Assembly: GCA_963727045.1 (NCBI GenBank)
Contig: CAVSES010000001.1
Location: 558,001-622,000, forward strand
Direction: 5' to 3'
Source: Bog-1198 sp963727045
GTDB lineage: Bacteria; Pseudomonadota; Gammaproteobacteria; Steroidobacterales; Steroidobacteraceae
DNA: 64,000 nt
Shown here: positions 26,240-36,974 of the stretch, one piece after another
Layout: the number at the start of each line of letters is the position of its first letter
How positions within the stretch are numbered: position 1 is the stretch's first letter
Position numbers and translations under genes: made by a program
The notes under the pieces: model-generated
Databases searched by the model: none
What the model saw: only the letters and a program-made list of their open reading frames with translations
Told to the model about the DNA's origin: nothing

Positions 26240-28275
26240 CCGCAGGCGAGGCGCCGGAAGAGGCATTGATCACGACGTGCCCGCGTGACTGCTACGACAC
26301 CTGCGGCATGTTGGTTCATCGGCGCAACGGGGTGGTCACCGCGGTTCGCGGCAATCCGGCGCATGCGGTCAGCCGCGGCACGCTGTGCGGCAAATGTTCC
26401 ACCGCCTACAACCGGGAATGGCGCGATCCCAAGCGGCGTCTGGGTCAGCCGATGCGGCGCACCGGCGCCAAGGGTTCGGGACGCTTCGAGCCCATCGGCT
26501 GGGACACCGCATTCACCGAAATCGCGCGAGCTTTGAGCCGCATTGCCGCCACGCATGGCGCATCCACGATTCTCAATGCGCACTACACGGGCACCATTTC
26601 GCTGCTGGCCGGCATGGCGCCGATGCGTTTCTTCAACCGGCTGGGCGCGACCGAGGTCACTCCGGATACGATTTGCAACATGGCGGGGCACGTCGCCTTG
26701 CGCTATCTGTACGGCACCTCGGTGGACGGGTTCGATCCTCGCACGGCGGAGCATGCGGCCTGCATCGTCGTTTGGGGCGCGAATCCGCACGCCTCGGCGC
26801 CGCACGCCCATGAGCACTGGCTGCCGGAGGCGCGCGGCAGGGTGATCGTGGTCGATCCCATCCGCACGCCGACCGCAGCGCAGGCGGACATTCACCTGCA
26901 GCCGTTTCCCGGCAGCGACGCGGCCCTGGCGTTCGCGCTGTTGCACGTCATACGGCGCGAGGGGCTGATCGACTCCGAATTCATCGCGGCGCACGTGCAT
27001 GGCTGGGAGGAACTCGAACCTCTGCTCGGCGCATGCGATCCACAGTGGGGCGCCGCCGTCACGGGCGTGCCCGCGCCGCTGATCGAGGAAGCCGCGGTTC
27101 TTTACGCGCGCGGCCCATCGTTGTTGTGGCTTGGACAGGGTCTGCAGCGTCAAGCGACCGGCGGCAACGTGATGCGCGCCTGCGGCCTCCTGCCGGCAAT
27201 CACCGGAAACCTCGGCAAGCGCGGCGCCGGCTTTCTGTATCTGAACGGCAACCTGCGGCAGCGGGGCATGGACGAGGACTATCTGACCGGCGTTCACCTG
27301 CGCAGGGCGGGCGGCGCGCCGTCGATCAGCCACATGGATTTCGCGGCCGCGCTCGAGAATCCCGCGCGTTCGCAGGCGCTCATCGTGTGGAACATGAATC
27401 CGCTGGCGTCTTGCCCGCAACAGGCGCGCTTGCGCCGTGCGCTCGAGCGCGAAGACCTGTTGACGGTGGTGCTGGATCTATTTGCCACGGACACCACGCG
27501 CATGGCGGATTACATTCTTCCGGCGGCCAGTTTCCTCGAGTTCGACGATCTCATCGCGTCCTACTTTCAACTGACTCTGTCGGCGCAGGTCAAAGCCATG
27601 GAGCCGCTCGGCGATGCGCTGCCGAATCAGGAAATCTTCCGCCGCCTGGCGCGCGCCATGGATTTCCGCGAACCGGAGCTGCAGGAGAGCGACGCCGGGA
27701 TGCTGCACGTTCTCATGGAGAGCAGCGGGCTGGGATTGAGCTTCGCGGCGCTCGCCGCGCGCGGTTCGGTCTGGGTTCCGGAGGCGCCCGCCGTGCAATT
27801 CGCCGACGGCGTATTCGCGACGCCGAGCGGACGCATCGAGATCGCGTCCGCCCGCGCCGCGGCCGATGGCCACCCACGCCTGCCGCAACCCTGGTGCGAC
27901 GCGCGCCCGCCGGCGGGGTTCTTGCGCCTGCTGTCGCCGGCGCACGCATGGCTGATGAACACCAGTTTCGGCAACGTGCGTCAGATCGAGAGCCGCATCG
28001 GCGAGGCGACGATTGCGCTGCATCCCGCGGATGCCGCGGAACGCGGGCTGTCGGAGGGCGATCCTGCGCTGGTGCGCAACCGCAGCGGCCGTCTTCGGTT
28101 GAAGGTGGTCATCACCGGCGAGTTGCCGCGGGGTGTGGCCCTGGCCCACAAGGGCCGCTGGCTGTACGCGGATGCGGCAAACGCCAACGTCAATGCGCTC
28201 AATCCCGGCGAGAAGAGCGACATGGGCGAGAGCACCGCGGTGCACAGCGTCGAGGTGTCGGTGTCGGCCGTATGA
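26236..28275 (+). CDS. Molybdopterin (bis-MGD) oxidoreductase with 4Fe-4S site, formate dehydrogenase-like family
   Basis: 679 residues from the GTG at 26236. The N-terminal cluster site CPRDCYDTC...GTLCGKC (about residues 14-52) binds 4Fe-4S. The Mo-bis-MGD core follows, with PDTICNMAGH (about 138-147), whose Cys is the likely metal ligand by family position. Next come VWGANPHASAPHAHEHWL, VVDPIRTPTAAQADIHL and the C-terminal dinucleotide-binding domain (ASFGNVRQ-type NTSFGNVRQIESR, GDPALVRNRSGR). There is no Tat signal, so it is cytoplasmic. The substrate is unknown; an aldehyde, formate or N-oxide reaction linked to the amine operon is inference. Confidence 0.88.
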   Translation: MTAGEAPEEALITTCPRDCYDTCGMLVHRRNGVVTAVRGNPAHAVSRGTLCGKCSTAYNREWRDPKRRLGQPMRRTGAKGSGRFEPIGWDTAFTEIARALSRIAATHGASTILNAHYTGTISLLAGMAPMRFFNRLGATEVTPDTICNMAGHVALRYLYGTSVDGFDPRTAEHAACIVVWGANPHASAPHAHEHWLPEARGRVIVVDPIRTPTAAQADIHLQPFPGSDAALAFALLHVIRREGLIDSEFIAAHVHGWEELEPLLGACDPQWGAAVTGVPAPLIEEAAVLYARGPSLLWLGQGLQRQATGGNVMRACGLLPAITGNLGKRGAGFLYLNGNLRQRGMDEDYLTGVHLRRAGGAPSISHMDFAAALENPARSQALIVWNMNPLASCPQQARLRRALEREDLLTVVLDLFATDTTRMADYILPAASFLEFDDLIASYFQLTLSAQVKAMEPLGDALPNQEIFRRLARAMDFREPELQESDAGMLHVLMESSGLGLSFAALAARGSVWVPEAPAVQFADGVFATPSGRIEIASARAAADGHPRLPQPWCDARPPAGFLRLLSPAHAWLMNTSFGNVRQIESRIGEATIALHPADAAERGLSEGDPALVRNRSGRLRLKVVITGELPRGVALAHKGRWLYADAANANVNALNPGEKSDMGESTAVHSVEVSVSAV

Positions 28276-29630
28276 CGCTCGAGGCCGCGGCCGCCGCCGG
28301 CAGCGCGGGCGGCGCCCTCAAGCTCAAGCGTTCGCTGCGCTATTGGGACCTCGTGCTCTACGGGCTGGCGTACATCGCACCATTCGCGCCCCTGAGCACG
28401 CTCGGGTTCGTGTGGAGCGAGTCGAACGGCTTGATCGTGCTCGCCTACGTGCTCGGCGCGGTGTGCATGTACTTCACGGCGCAAAGCTACGCAACGATGA
28501 CCGAAACCCTGCCGACGGCGGGGTCTGTGTACGGCTTTGCGCGACACTCGCTGGGAACCTTTCCCGGCTTCATCGCCGGCTGGATGATCCTGCTCGACTA
28601 TCTGTTGATTCCGGCGTTCGTCTATGTGCTGATCGCCGTGGCGCTGGAGACGCTGCTGCCCGGTTTCGACCGCGGCGTGTGGATCGTATTGCTGGTGACG
28701 GCAACCACGGCCGTCAACTGGTTCGGCATCACCGTCACCTCACGCGCCAACTTCATATCGGTCGCACTGCAGGTCATCATCCTGGTTGGATTTTTGATCC
28801 TGGGCGTGATGGCGCTGTATGCAGGCAAGGGCAACGGCGGGTTGACGCTCAAGCCGGTGTTCGACGCCGCGGCCATCGATGCCGGCAAGATTTTCAGCGC
28901 AACCTCGATCTGCATCATGTCGTTTCTCGGTTTCGACGCGGTGTCGACGCTGGCGGAGGAAGTGGAGGGCGGCGATCGGCGGGTCGTCGGCCGGGCGATC
29001 ATCGCGGTGCTGGTCCTCTCAGCGGTGTTCTTCGTGGCGGTTACCTGGGTGCTCGGCAATCTGCTGCCCGGGATCGCGATCCGGGATCCGGCGGCCGCCG
29101 TGTATGAGCTGGCTGCCTGGGCCACGGGCCCGTGGACCGCGGTGGTGCTGGCGTGGGCATATGCCGCCATCGTCGGCTTGTCGAATGCGCTGCCGATGCA
29201 GGTTGGCGTGGCGCGGGTCGTGTTCGCCATGGGGCGCGATCGACAGCTGCCGCGAGTCCTCGCGCAGGTCCATCCCCGCTACCACACGCCATACGTCGGG
29301 ATGCTGGTCACGGCGTCCCTGTCCCTGGCCGTGGCCGTCTACATGAAGAACCGGCTCGACGATCTGGCGTCCATCGTCAACTTCGGCGCCTTGAGCGGGT
29401 TCTTGTTCCTGCACGTGTCGGTGCTGGCCTATTTCGGGGCGCAACGGCGCTCGAGCGCGTGGATCAGGCACCGGGTGGTGCCGATCTGCGGGATCATCGT
29501 GGTGCTCGCCGTCTTCTCGGGAATGAGCGCACTCGCCGTCAAGGTCGGGATCGCGTGGCTGGCCGCCGGATTGATCTACGGTTTGGTGCTGAAGGCCAAG
29601 CATCGGGATGAGCTGCACGTCCCGTTGTAG
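28272..29630 (+). CDS. APC-superfamily amine/amino-acid permease
   Basis: 452 residues from the ATG at 28272, overlapping the previous stop (ATGA). Twelve membrane helices with the APC start LKRSLRYWDLVLYGLAYIAP, the family helix-1 break, AGSVYGFARHSLGTFPGFIAGWM, and the conserved SFLGFDAVSTLAEEVEGGDR after helix 6. It lacks a periplasmic domain. As last gene of the amine operon it probably imports the amine substrate or a related amino acid; this is inferred from position only. The frame is also open far upstream, but that part is a shadow of the molybdopterin gene. Confidence 0.9.
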   Translation: MTLEAAAAAGSAGGALKLKRSLRYWDLVLYGLAYIAPFAPLSTLGFVWSESNGLIVLAYVLGAVCMYFTAQSYATMTETLPTAGSVYGFARHSLGTFPGFIAGWMILLDYLLIPAFVYVLIAVALETLLPGFDRGVWIVLLVTATTAVNWFGITVTSRANFISVALQVIILVGFLILGVMALYAGKGNGGLTLKPVFDAAAIDAGKIFSATSICIMSFLGFDAVSTLAEEVEGGDRRVVGRAIIAVLVLSAVFFVAVTWVLGNLLPGIAIRDPAAAVYELAAWATGPWTAVVLAWAYAAIVGLSNALPMQVGVARVVFAMGRDRQLPRVLAQVHPRYHTPYVGMLVTASLSLAVAVYMKNRLDDLASIVNFGALSGFLFLHVSVLAYFGAQRRSSAWIRHRVVPICGIIVVLAVFSGMSALAVKVGIAWLAAGLIYGLVLKAKHRDELHVPL

Positions 29631-29654
29631 CGCCCGCGTATCGTCCGGACGCTG

Positions 29655-29879
29655 CGGCTACCCTCCCCGCGAGGTAAGGATCGCCCACTCCGGTTCTGAC
29701 GCCGGCGAATTCCTCGATGACGGCCAAGCCGCAGAAGGGCACATAGGCATTTGAGCATCCGCCTTCATGGGTGGCGACTGGTCCGGCTGGACGAAGGGAC
29801 CGGAATTCGAAAATCCGGCGCCGCTGCCGGGGTCATGCCAGAAATAAAGCTCGTGCGCGACCAGTCCGGTGGTGAGCAT
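29655..29879 (-). pseudogene. Deletion remnant of a class II histone-deacetylase-like (acetylpolyamine amidohydrolase-type) gene
   Basis: The minus strand from the ATG at 29879 begins LTTGLVAHELYFWHDPGSG and GPFVQPDQSP, close to the N-terminus of class II HDAC-like hydrolases. It then jumps, out of frame, to NAYVPFCGLAVIEEFAGVRT and GVGDPYLAG, the family's last 30 residues. About 280-300 residues between them, with the His/Asp zinc site, are gone. This fills the 270-bp gap between the permease and the acyltransferase. Nothing else was seen there. Confidence 0.6.
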
Positions 29880-29899
29880 GTCGCGGCCCGGCGGAATGC

Positions 29900-30859
29900 T
29901 CAGACCGGCTCCTTGGAGGCCGGCTTCGCCGAGTGAACGCGGGCGGGGTTGCGGGAATCGCGCCCGTAGTAGTCCGGATAGTCGGCCGTCAGTCCCTTGA
30001 AGCGGCGATGCACCCAAAGATACTGTTCAGGGATTCGCCGAATCTGCGCCTCCAACAGGTTGTTGAAGCGCTGAGCGTCGCCAACCGCATCCTCGCCGGG
30101 AAAGTCCCGCAGCGCCGGGCCGATCACGACACGATACCCGGCGTTGCCCGGCAGCCGCTCCGGAAAGTAGGTCAATACGGCGGCGCCGGAAATGCGCGCC
30201 AGACGCGACGTGGCGGTGGTGGTGGCGGCGGGTATCCCGAAAAAATTCACCATCGCCGCGCCCTTGTTGCGATAGCTCTGATCCGGGGCGTACCAGACAG
30301 CCTCATTGTTCTTGAGTGCGCGAATCATGGTGCGGATGTCGTCGTGCGCGATTGGTTTGCCGTGCCGCGAGAAGCTCGTGAACATGATGTGCGACAACAC
30401 CGCATTTTTCGTCGGTCGATACACCACGTTGAGCGGCACGACCGTTCCGAGGATGCGGGTCGCGATTTCGATGGTGGTGAAGTGGCCGCCGATCATGATG
30501 GCGCCGCGCCCTTTGGCGAGTGCGGCCTGCAGATGCTCGAGCCCTTGGACTTCGGCAAGCTCGTGCACCCTCTCATCGCTGCTCCACCAGGTATCGGCGG
30601 TTTCGCACAGGGCCATCCCCAGGCTCCGACAATGCTGGTCGAGCAGGTCGGCTTGGCCCTTCGGGGTCAGGCCGGGCAGGCACAGTGCGATGTTGCGGCG
30701 GGCGATGCGAACGTAGGCGAGCGGCAGGTGCCGGATGAGTCGGCCGAGCGCCGAGCCTACGCGCCGCTGCGCCGCGAACGGCAGCAGCTCGATGGTGCGC
30801 AACACGCAGAGTCCGGCCCAGGTGGCCCAATACTTGGGCCGGAAGAGTTCTAGCGGCAT
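29900..30859 (-). CDS. Lipid A acyltransferase, LpxL/HtrB family
   Basis: 319 residues from the ATG at 30859; an in-frame ATG at 30907 is possible but would leave only 7 bp to the divergent gene. An N-terminal amphipathic/membrane segment (WATWAGLCVLRTIELLPF) is followed by the acyltransferase core: HX4E motif in GAIMIGGHFTTIEIATRIL (about 123-142), VVYRPTKNAVLSHI, and WYAPDQSYRNKGAAMVNFFG. It ends YLWVHRRFKGL, the family signature. It adds a secondary acyl chain to Kdo-lipid A at the inner membrane. Which position (LpxL or LpxM) cannot be decided. Confidence 0.93.
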   Translation of the reverse strand: MPLELFRPKYWATWAGLCVLRTIELLPFAAQRRVGSALGRLIRHLPLAYVRIARRNIALCLPGLTPKGQADLLDQHCRSLGMALCETADTWWSSDERVHELAEVQGLEHLQAALAKGRGAIMIGGHFTTIEIATRILGTVVPLNVVYRPTKNAVLSHIMFTSFSRHGKPIAHDDIRTMIRALKNNEAVWYAPDQSYRNKGAAMVNFFGIPAATTTATSRLARISGAAVLTYFPERLPGNAGYRVVIGPALRDFPGEDAVGDAQRFNNLLEAQIRRIPEQYLWVHRRFKGLTADYPDYYGRDSRNPARVHSAKPASKEPV

Positions 30860-30914
30860 GGGCAAGGCGCGCGCAGGCTCGACGCTGCTCTCCGACCCGC
30901 ATAGCATTTGGCCG

Positions 30915-31694
30915 ATGTATTCATTGCTTCAGCGATTACGATCTCTGCGACACGGCTTTTGGTACGGCATGGGTTCGCGCATTCGCTGGTCGCGCGGCGC
31001 CTTCGAGGAAACACCCGCCGGCGAACTTTGTACCGTAGACCGTAAACAGGGCGAAAGAATAGCCGCGTTGCGCGACCGTTACCAGGTGAAATTTGAGCGG
31101 GAGCTGAGCGCCGCGACCAGCGCCAACAACTATGAATACCTCGACCTCCTCGATCGCGGTTGGAAAGAGACAGGGGTTGAGCGGCCGGTCGGCGGCGTGC
31201 TGTGCGACATTGGCTGCGCCAGCTTTTGGTACGCTGCGGCCTTGCGTACTTTTTTCCGGCCCGACCGCATGGTGGGCGTGGAAGTCGAAGGCCACCGGCT
31301 GTTTCGCGACGGCCGCGCACGGATCGATTACGCGGCAGGCTACGTGAGGCGGCTGCCGGGTGCGGAGTACGTCGTTGCGGACTACCGCGCCTACAACGAG
31401 CCTGCGGACGTCATCAGCTCCTGGTTTCCGTTCCTGACACCCGCCGCACTCTTGGCGTGGCGGCTGCCGCTGTCGCTGCTGGCGCCGGAGAAGATGTTTG
31501 GGCAGATTCGACATAATCTGCGCCCTCGAGGGCTCTTTTTCATGGTGAACCACGGATGGCAGGAAGCGGCCCTCGCCGAGCGTTTGTGCACCGCAGCAGG
31601 GCTGCGATCGATTGCCTGCCGCGCCGCGGGCGGCGAACTCTCCAGCCATCGGCTGGAGCCGCCCGTCCTCTCTTGGTGGAGGCACCCCAGTTGA
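30915..31694 (+). CDS. Methyltransferase-fold protein (class I SAM-like), hypothetical
   Basis: 259 residues from the ATG at 30915, divergent from the acyltransferase. The middle has a Rossmann-type SAM motif variant GGVLCDIGCASFWYAAALRTF (motif I, about 95-115), then MVGVEVEGHRLF with an acidic end of strand 2. FFMVNHGWQEAALAERL and RSIACRAAGGEL resemble the C-terminal strands. The motif is poorer than in typical methyltransferases, so substrate and even activity are uncertain. No membrane segment. Its 5' end abuts lpxL, which hints at an envelope-related job, but weakly. Confidence 0.7.
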   Translation: MYSLLQRLRSLRHGFWYGMGSRIRWSRGAFEETPAGELCTVDRKQGERIAALRDRYQVKFERELSAATSANNYEYLDLLDRGWKETGVERPVGGVLCDIGCASFWYAAALRTFFRPDRMVGVEVEGHRLFRDGRARIDYAAGYVRRLPGAEYVVADYRAYNEPADVISSWFPFLTPAALLAWRLPLSLLAPEKMFGQIRHNLRPRGLFFMVNHGWQEAALAERLCTAAGLRSIACRAAGGELSSHRLEPPVLSWWRHPS

Positions 31695-31910
31695 GAAATA
31701 TTCGTATTTATCAGCAAATTGCTGTACGATCCGCCGCGGTTCGTGAATTTCTACTTGGTCCGTTTCTGGTCACCGCGCCGCTCCGGCGTCACCTTGACCA
31801 CAACCCACAAAGCAGGTTTCTTCGATCCAGGTGGCAGGCACTTCGCACATTGCATCGCAGTACGCACACGTGACCGGCCGATAGCTTCTTTTGTAGTAGG
31901 TATTCTTCAC

Positions 31911-32210
31911 ATGACGAAAATGTATGTTGGCAATCTCCCGTTCTCAATGGACGAGTCCGCGGTGCGCGCGCTGTTCGAAAAGCACGGCGCCGTACAGTCG
32001 GTGGCGCTGATCAATGATCGCGACACCGGTCGGCCCCGCGGCTTCGGCTTCGTAGAAATGGCGAGCGCAGATGCTGCGCGTGCCATGCAGGCCTTGAATG
32101 GCCACGATGTCGACGGGCGAGCGCTGAAGGTGAATGAGGCGCAGGAGCGCACCGGCGGCGGTGGCGGCGGCGGTGGCGGCGGTGGATCGCGCGGTCCGAA
32201 GCGCTGGTAA
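31911..32210 (+). CDS. RRM RNA-binding protein with glycine-rich tail
   Basis: 99 residues. A single RNA-recognition motif, with RNP2 MYVGNL (residues 4-9) and RNP1 RGFGFVEM (about 44-51), is followed by a run of 11 glycines and SRGPKRW. This is the cyanobacterial/proteobacterial Rbp type, often cold-inducible. The gene is preceded by a 216-bp region with no other gene, which may include a long leader, and followed by a strong hairpin terminator. It binds RNA in the cytoplasm; targets unknown. Confidence 0.93.
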   Translation: MTKMYVGNLPFSMDESAVRALFEKHGAVQSVALINDRDTGRPRGFGFVEMASADAARAMQALNGHDVDGRALKVNEAQERTGGGGGGGGGGGSRGPKRW

Positions 32211-32232
32211 TAGCGTTTAGTATCGAGTGAGA

Positions 32233-32260
32233 ACTGGGGCCGCAGCGATGCGGCCCCAGT
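32233..32260 (+). terminator. Intrinsic terminator after the RRM gene
   Basis: Perfect inverted repeat ACTGGGGCCGC / GCGGCCCCAGT with a 6-base loop (AGCGAT), beginning about 20 bp after the stop. The following bases are only moderately T-rich (CGTTTCG). An 11-bp GC-rich stem fits a transcription end. Confidence 0.75.
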
Positions 32261-32325
32261 CGTTTCGCGATCTTGATTCGCGCGAGGAGTGGCCGCGCGC
32301 GACGATGTGAATTGCGCGATCAGGG

Positions 32326-32354
32326 TTTACGCCCAAGTCGGCTTTGCCTATAAT
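32326..32354 (+). promoter_or_regulatory. Sigma-70 promoter of the rimP-nusA-infB operon
   Basis: A perfect -10 TATAAT (32349-32354) lies 17 bp downstream of a -35-like TTTACG (32326-32331). Transcription would begin near 32361, leaving a leader of about 115 nt before rimP that contains the hairpins described separately. Confidence 0.7.
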
Positions 32355-32389
32355 CGCGCCCCTCGGCGGAGACCCGAATTAGTTTGGAC

Positions 32390-32460
32390 TCGCGCCTGGG
32401 TTTGAGCCCGACGGGGCTTTTCGTTGAAGAGAGGGGGCCGATGGTCCCCTTTTTTGTTTT
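32390..32460 (+). ncRNA. Structured rimP leader with competing hairpins and an internal terminator
   Basis: Three stems can be drawn. (A) GGG(T)/(G)CCC at 32398-32409. (B) AGCCC/GGGCT at 32405-32418, followed by TTTT, which shares its CCC with A so the two exclude each other. (C) GGGGGCC/GGTCCCC at 32433-32449 with a 3-base loop, then TTTTTT, G and more T. C is a good Rho-independent terminator placed before rimP. From memory, a 'rimP leader' RNA family ending in a terminator is described in gammaproteobacteria; whether this matches is untested. Confidence 0.55.
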
Positions 32461-32477
32461 TGAGAGCGGGTAGGCAG

Positions 32478-32960
32478 ATGCATGACGCCTTGATGCGCCT
32501 TTTAGAGCCGCCGATCGAGGCGCTTGGATTTGACGTGGTAGACATTGAATTCGCGCGGGAAGGTCGCGGCGGGGTTTTGCGGATATTCATCGACACCCAG
32601 GCGAAGGATTCCGGCTTGGGGATCACGGTCGATGATTGCGCGAACGTGAGCCAGGCGGTGAGCCAGGTGCTCGAGACCCAGGATCCGATCAAGGGGCACT
32701 ACACGCTCGAGGTCTCCTCGCCCGGATTCGACCGGATCCTGCGCACGCGGGCGCATTTCGAGCGGTTCGTGGGCGAGCGGATCTTCGCCGAGTTGAAGCT
32801 GCCCATCGACGGCAGGCGGCGTTACGTGGGGGAATTGAAGTCGGTTGCGGGCGACGCAATCGTGGTGGAAGTCGACGGCAAGGCGCACAGCCTGCCGTTC
32901 GAACGGATTCAGAAGGCAAGATTGCGGCCTGAAGCGACGAGGAGTCTTAAAGGACCATGA
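32478..32960 (+). CDS. rimP: Ribosome maturation factor RimP
   Basis: 160 residues from the ATG at 32478, where the family start MHDALMRLLEPPIEALGFDV aligns. An in-frame upstream codon would read through the terminator T-tract. The N-terminal alpha/beta domain has VDIEFAREGRGGVLRIFID and the motif LEVSSPGFDRILRT (about 85-98). The C-terminal SH3-like barrel follows. It binds S12 during 30S assembly. Overlaps nusA by ATGA. Confidence 0.95.
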   Translation: MHDALMRLLEPPIEALGFDVVDIEFAREGRGGVLRIFIDTQAKDSGLGITVDDCANVSQAVSQVLETQDPIKGHYTLEVSSPGFDRILRTRAHFERFVGERIFAELKLPIDGRRRYVGELKSVAGDAIVVEVDGKAHSLPFERIQKARLRPEATRSLKGP

Positions 32961-34453
32961 ACAAAGAAATCTTGATGGCGGTTGATGCGGTCTCCAACGA
33001 GAAGGGCGTCGACAAGGAAATAATCTTCGATGCGCTCGAAGCCGCGCTGGCGTCCGCGACCCGCAAGAAACACGGCGAAGAATTCGACGTGCGCGTTTCG
33101 ATCAACCGCAAAACCGGCGGCTACGACACCTTTCGCCGCTGGAAGGTCTTCGCCGACGATTCCACCGAACTCGAGGTGCCGGAGCGCGAACTGCGCCTGG
33201 ACGACGCCCGCGACATCGACAAGGACGTGGAACCGGGCGGCTATGTGGAGGAGCCGATGGAATCGGTGCCCTTCGGCCGCATACTGGCGCAAACCGCCAA
33301 GCAGGTGATCGTGCAGAAGGTGCGTGAAGCGGAGCGCGCACAGGTCGTCGACGCGTACAAGGACCGGGCGGGCACTCTGGTGAGCGGCATCGTCAAGCGG
33401 GTCGACCGCAACGGAGTTTACGTCGATCTCGGCGCGAACGCAGAGGGCTTCGTCGCGCGCGAGGAGATGATTCCGCGCGAGCCCGTCCGTTCGCAGGACC
33501 GGATCAAGGCGTACTTGAAGGAGGTGCGCACCGAACCGCGCGGTCCGCAGCTGTTCCTGTCGCGCACGGCTCCCGAGTTCCTGATCGAACTGTTCAAGCT
33601 GGAAGTGCCGGAAGTGGGCCAGGGCCTGATCAACATCCTGGCGGCCGCCCGCGATCCGGGCGTGCGCGCGAAGATCGCCGTCCGCAGCAACGACCCCCGC
33701 GTCGATCCGGTGGGCGCGTGCGTGGGCATGCGCGGCTCGCGCGTACAGGCGGTTTCCAACGAGATCGCCGGCGAGCGGGTCGACATCATTCCGTTCGACG
33801 ACAACAACGCGCAATTCGTCATCAACGCCATGGCACCCGCCGAGGTGACCTCGATCGTGGTGGACGAGGATTCTCATTCGATGGACATCGCGGTGTCCGA
33901 GGACAAGCTCTCGCAGGCCATCGGCAGAGGCGGACAAAACATCCGGCTGGCGAGCGAGCTCACGGGCTGGGAGCTGAACGTCATGAGCGAATCGCAGGCC
34001 GAAGCGAAGAGCGAAACCGAATCGCTGGCGTTGCGCGAGACGTTCATGAAGCAGCTCGACGTCGACGCCGATGTGGCGAGCATCCTGGTGCAGGAGGGCT
34101 TCTCGACGATCGAGGAGATCGCCTACGTTCCCGCCAGCGAATTGAACGCCATCGAGGAATTCGACGAGGAAATAGTCAAGGAGCTGCGCACGCGCGCCCG
34201 CGACGTGCTGCTGACCCAGGCGATCGCCAGCGAGGAGTCCGTGGACGGCGCCGAACCGGCCGCCGATCTGATCGAAGTCGCCGGCGAACCGCTCGCCAAG
34301 ACCCTGGCCCGCAAAGGCGTTCGCACCCGCGACGACCTGGCCGACCTGGCCGTCGACGAGCTGGTCGAGATGGGCGGAGTCGAGGAGAAGAAGGCCGGCG
34401 AGCTGATCATGGACGCGCGCAAGCATTGGTTCGCGGAAGAAGCTAAGGTTTAG
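32957..34453 (+). CDS. nusA: Transcription termination/antitermination protein NusA
   Basis: 498 residues: N-terminal RNAP-binding domain (MNKEILMAVDAVSNEKGVDK), S1 domain (about 135-200, GTLVSGIVKRVDRNGVYVDL), two KH domains (DPVGACVGMRGSRVQAVSNE and EDKLSQAIGRGGQNIRLASE), and C-terminal acidic helix-hairpin-helix repeats (about 365-495). Length and order are standard. NusA modulates pausing, termination and antitermination. Cotranscribed with rimP (4-base overlap) and infB (8-bp gap). Confidence 0.98.
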   Translation: MNKEILMAVDAVSNEKGVDKEIIFDALEAALASATRKKHGEEFDVRVSINRKTGGYDTFRRWKVFADDSTELEVPERELRLDDARDIDKDVEPGGYVEEPMESVPFGRILAQTAKQVIVQKVREAERAQVVDAYKDRAGTLVSGIVKRVDRNGVYVDLGANAEGFVAREEMIPREPVRSQDRIKAYLKEVRTEPRGPQLFLSRTAPEFLIELFKLEVPEVGQGLINILAAARDPGVRAKIAVRSNDPRVDPVGACVGMRGSRVQAVSNEIAGERVDIIPFDDNNAQFVINAMAPAEVTSIVVDEDSHSMDIAVSEDKLSQAIGRGGQNIRLASELTGWELNVMSESQAEAKSETESLALRETFMKQLDVDADVASILVQEGFSTIEEIAYVPASELNAIEEFDEEIVKELRTRARDVLLTQAIASEESVDGAEPAADLIEVAGEPLAKTLARKGVRTRDDLADLAVDELVEMGGVEEKKAGELIMDARKHWFAEEAKV

Positions 34454-34461
34454 GAGCAAGT

Positions 34462-36972
<2,511 letters not shown>

Positions 36973-36974
36973 CA

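Noticed and set aside
27033..28271. Apparent N-terminal extension of the APC permease frame by 400 residues
   Set aside because: It runs in another frame of the molybdopterin gene; APC family and ATGA overlap place the start at 28272.
31712..31724. CAGCAA-A-TTGCTG palindrome upstream of the RRM gene
   Set aside because: Only 6-bp arms with no T-tract and no promoter fit; could be chance.
32355..32420. tRNA-like segment upstream of rimP, where some bacteria have tRNA-Met
   Set aside because: No acceptor stem, no TTCRA T-loop and no anticodon arm; only short hairpins.
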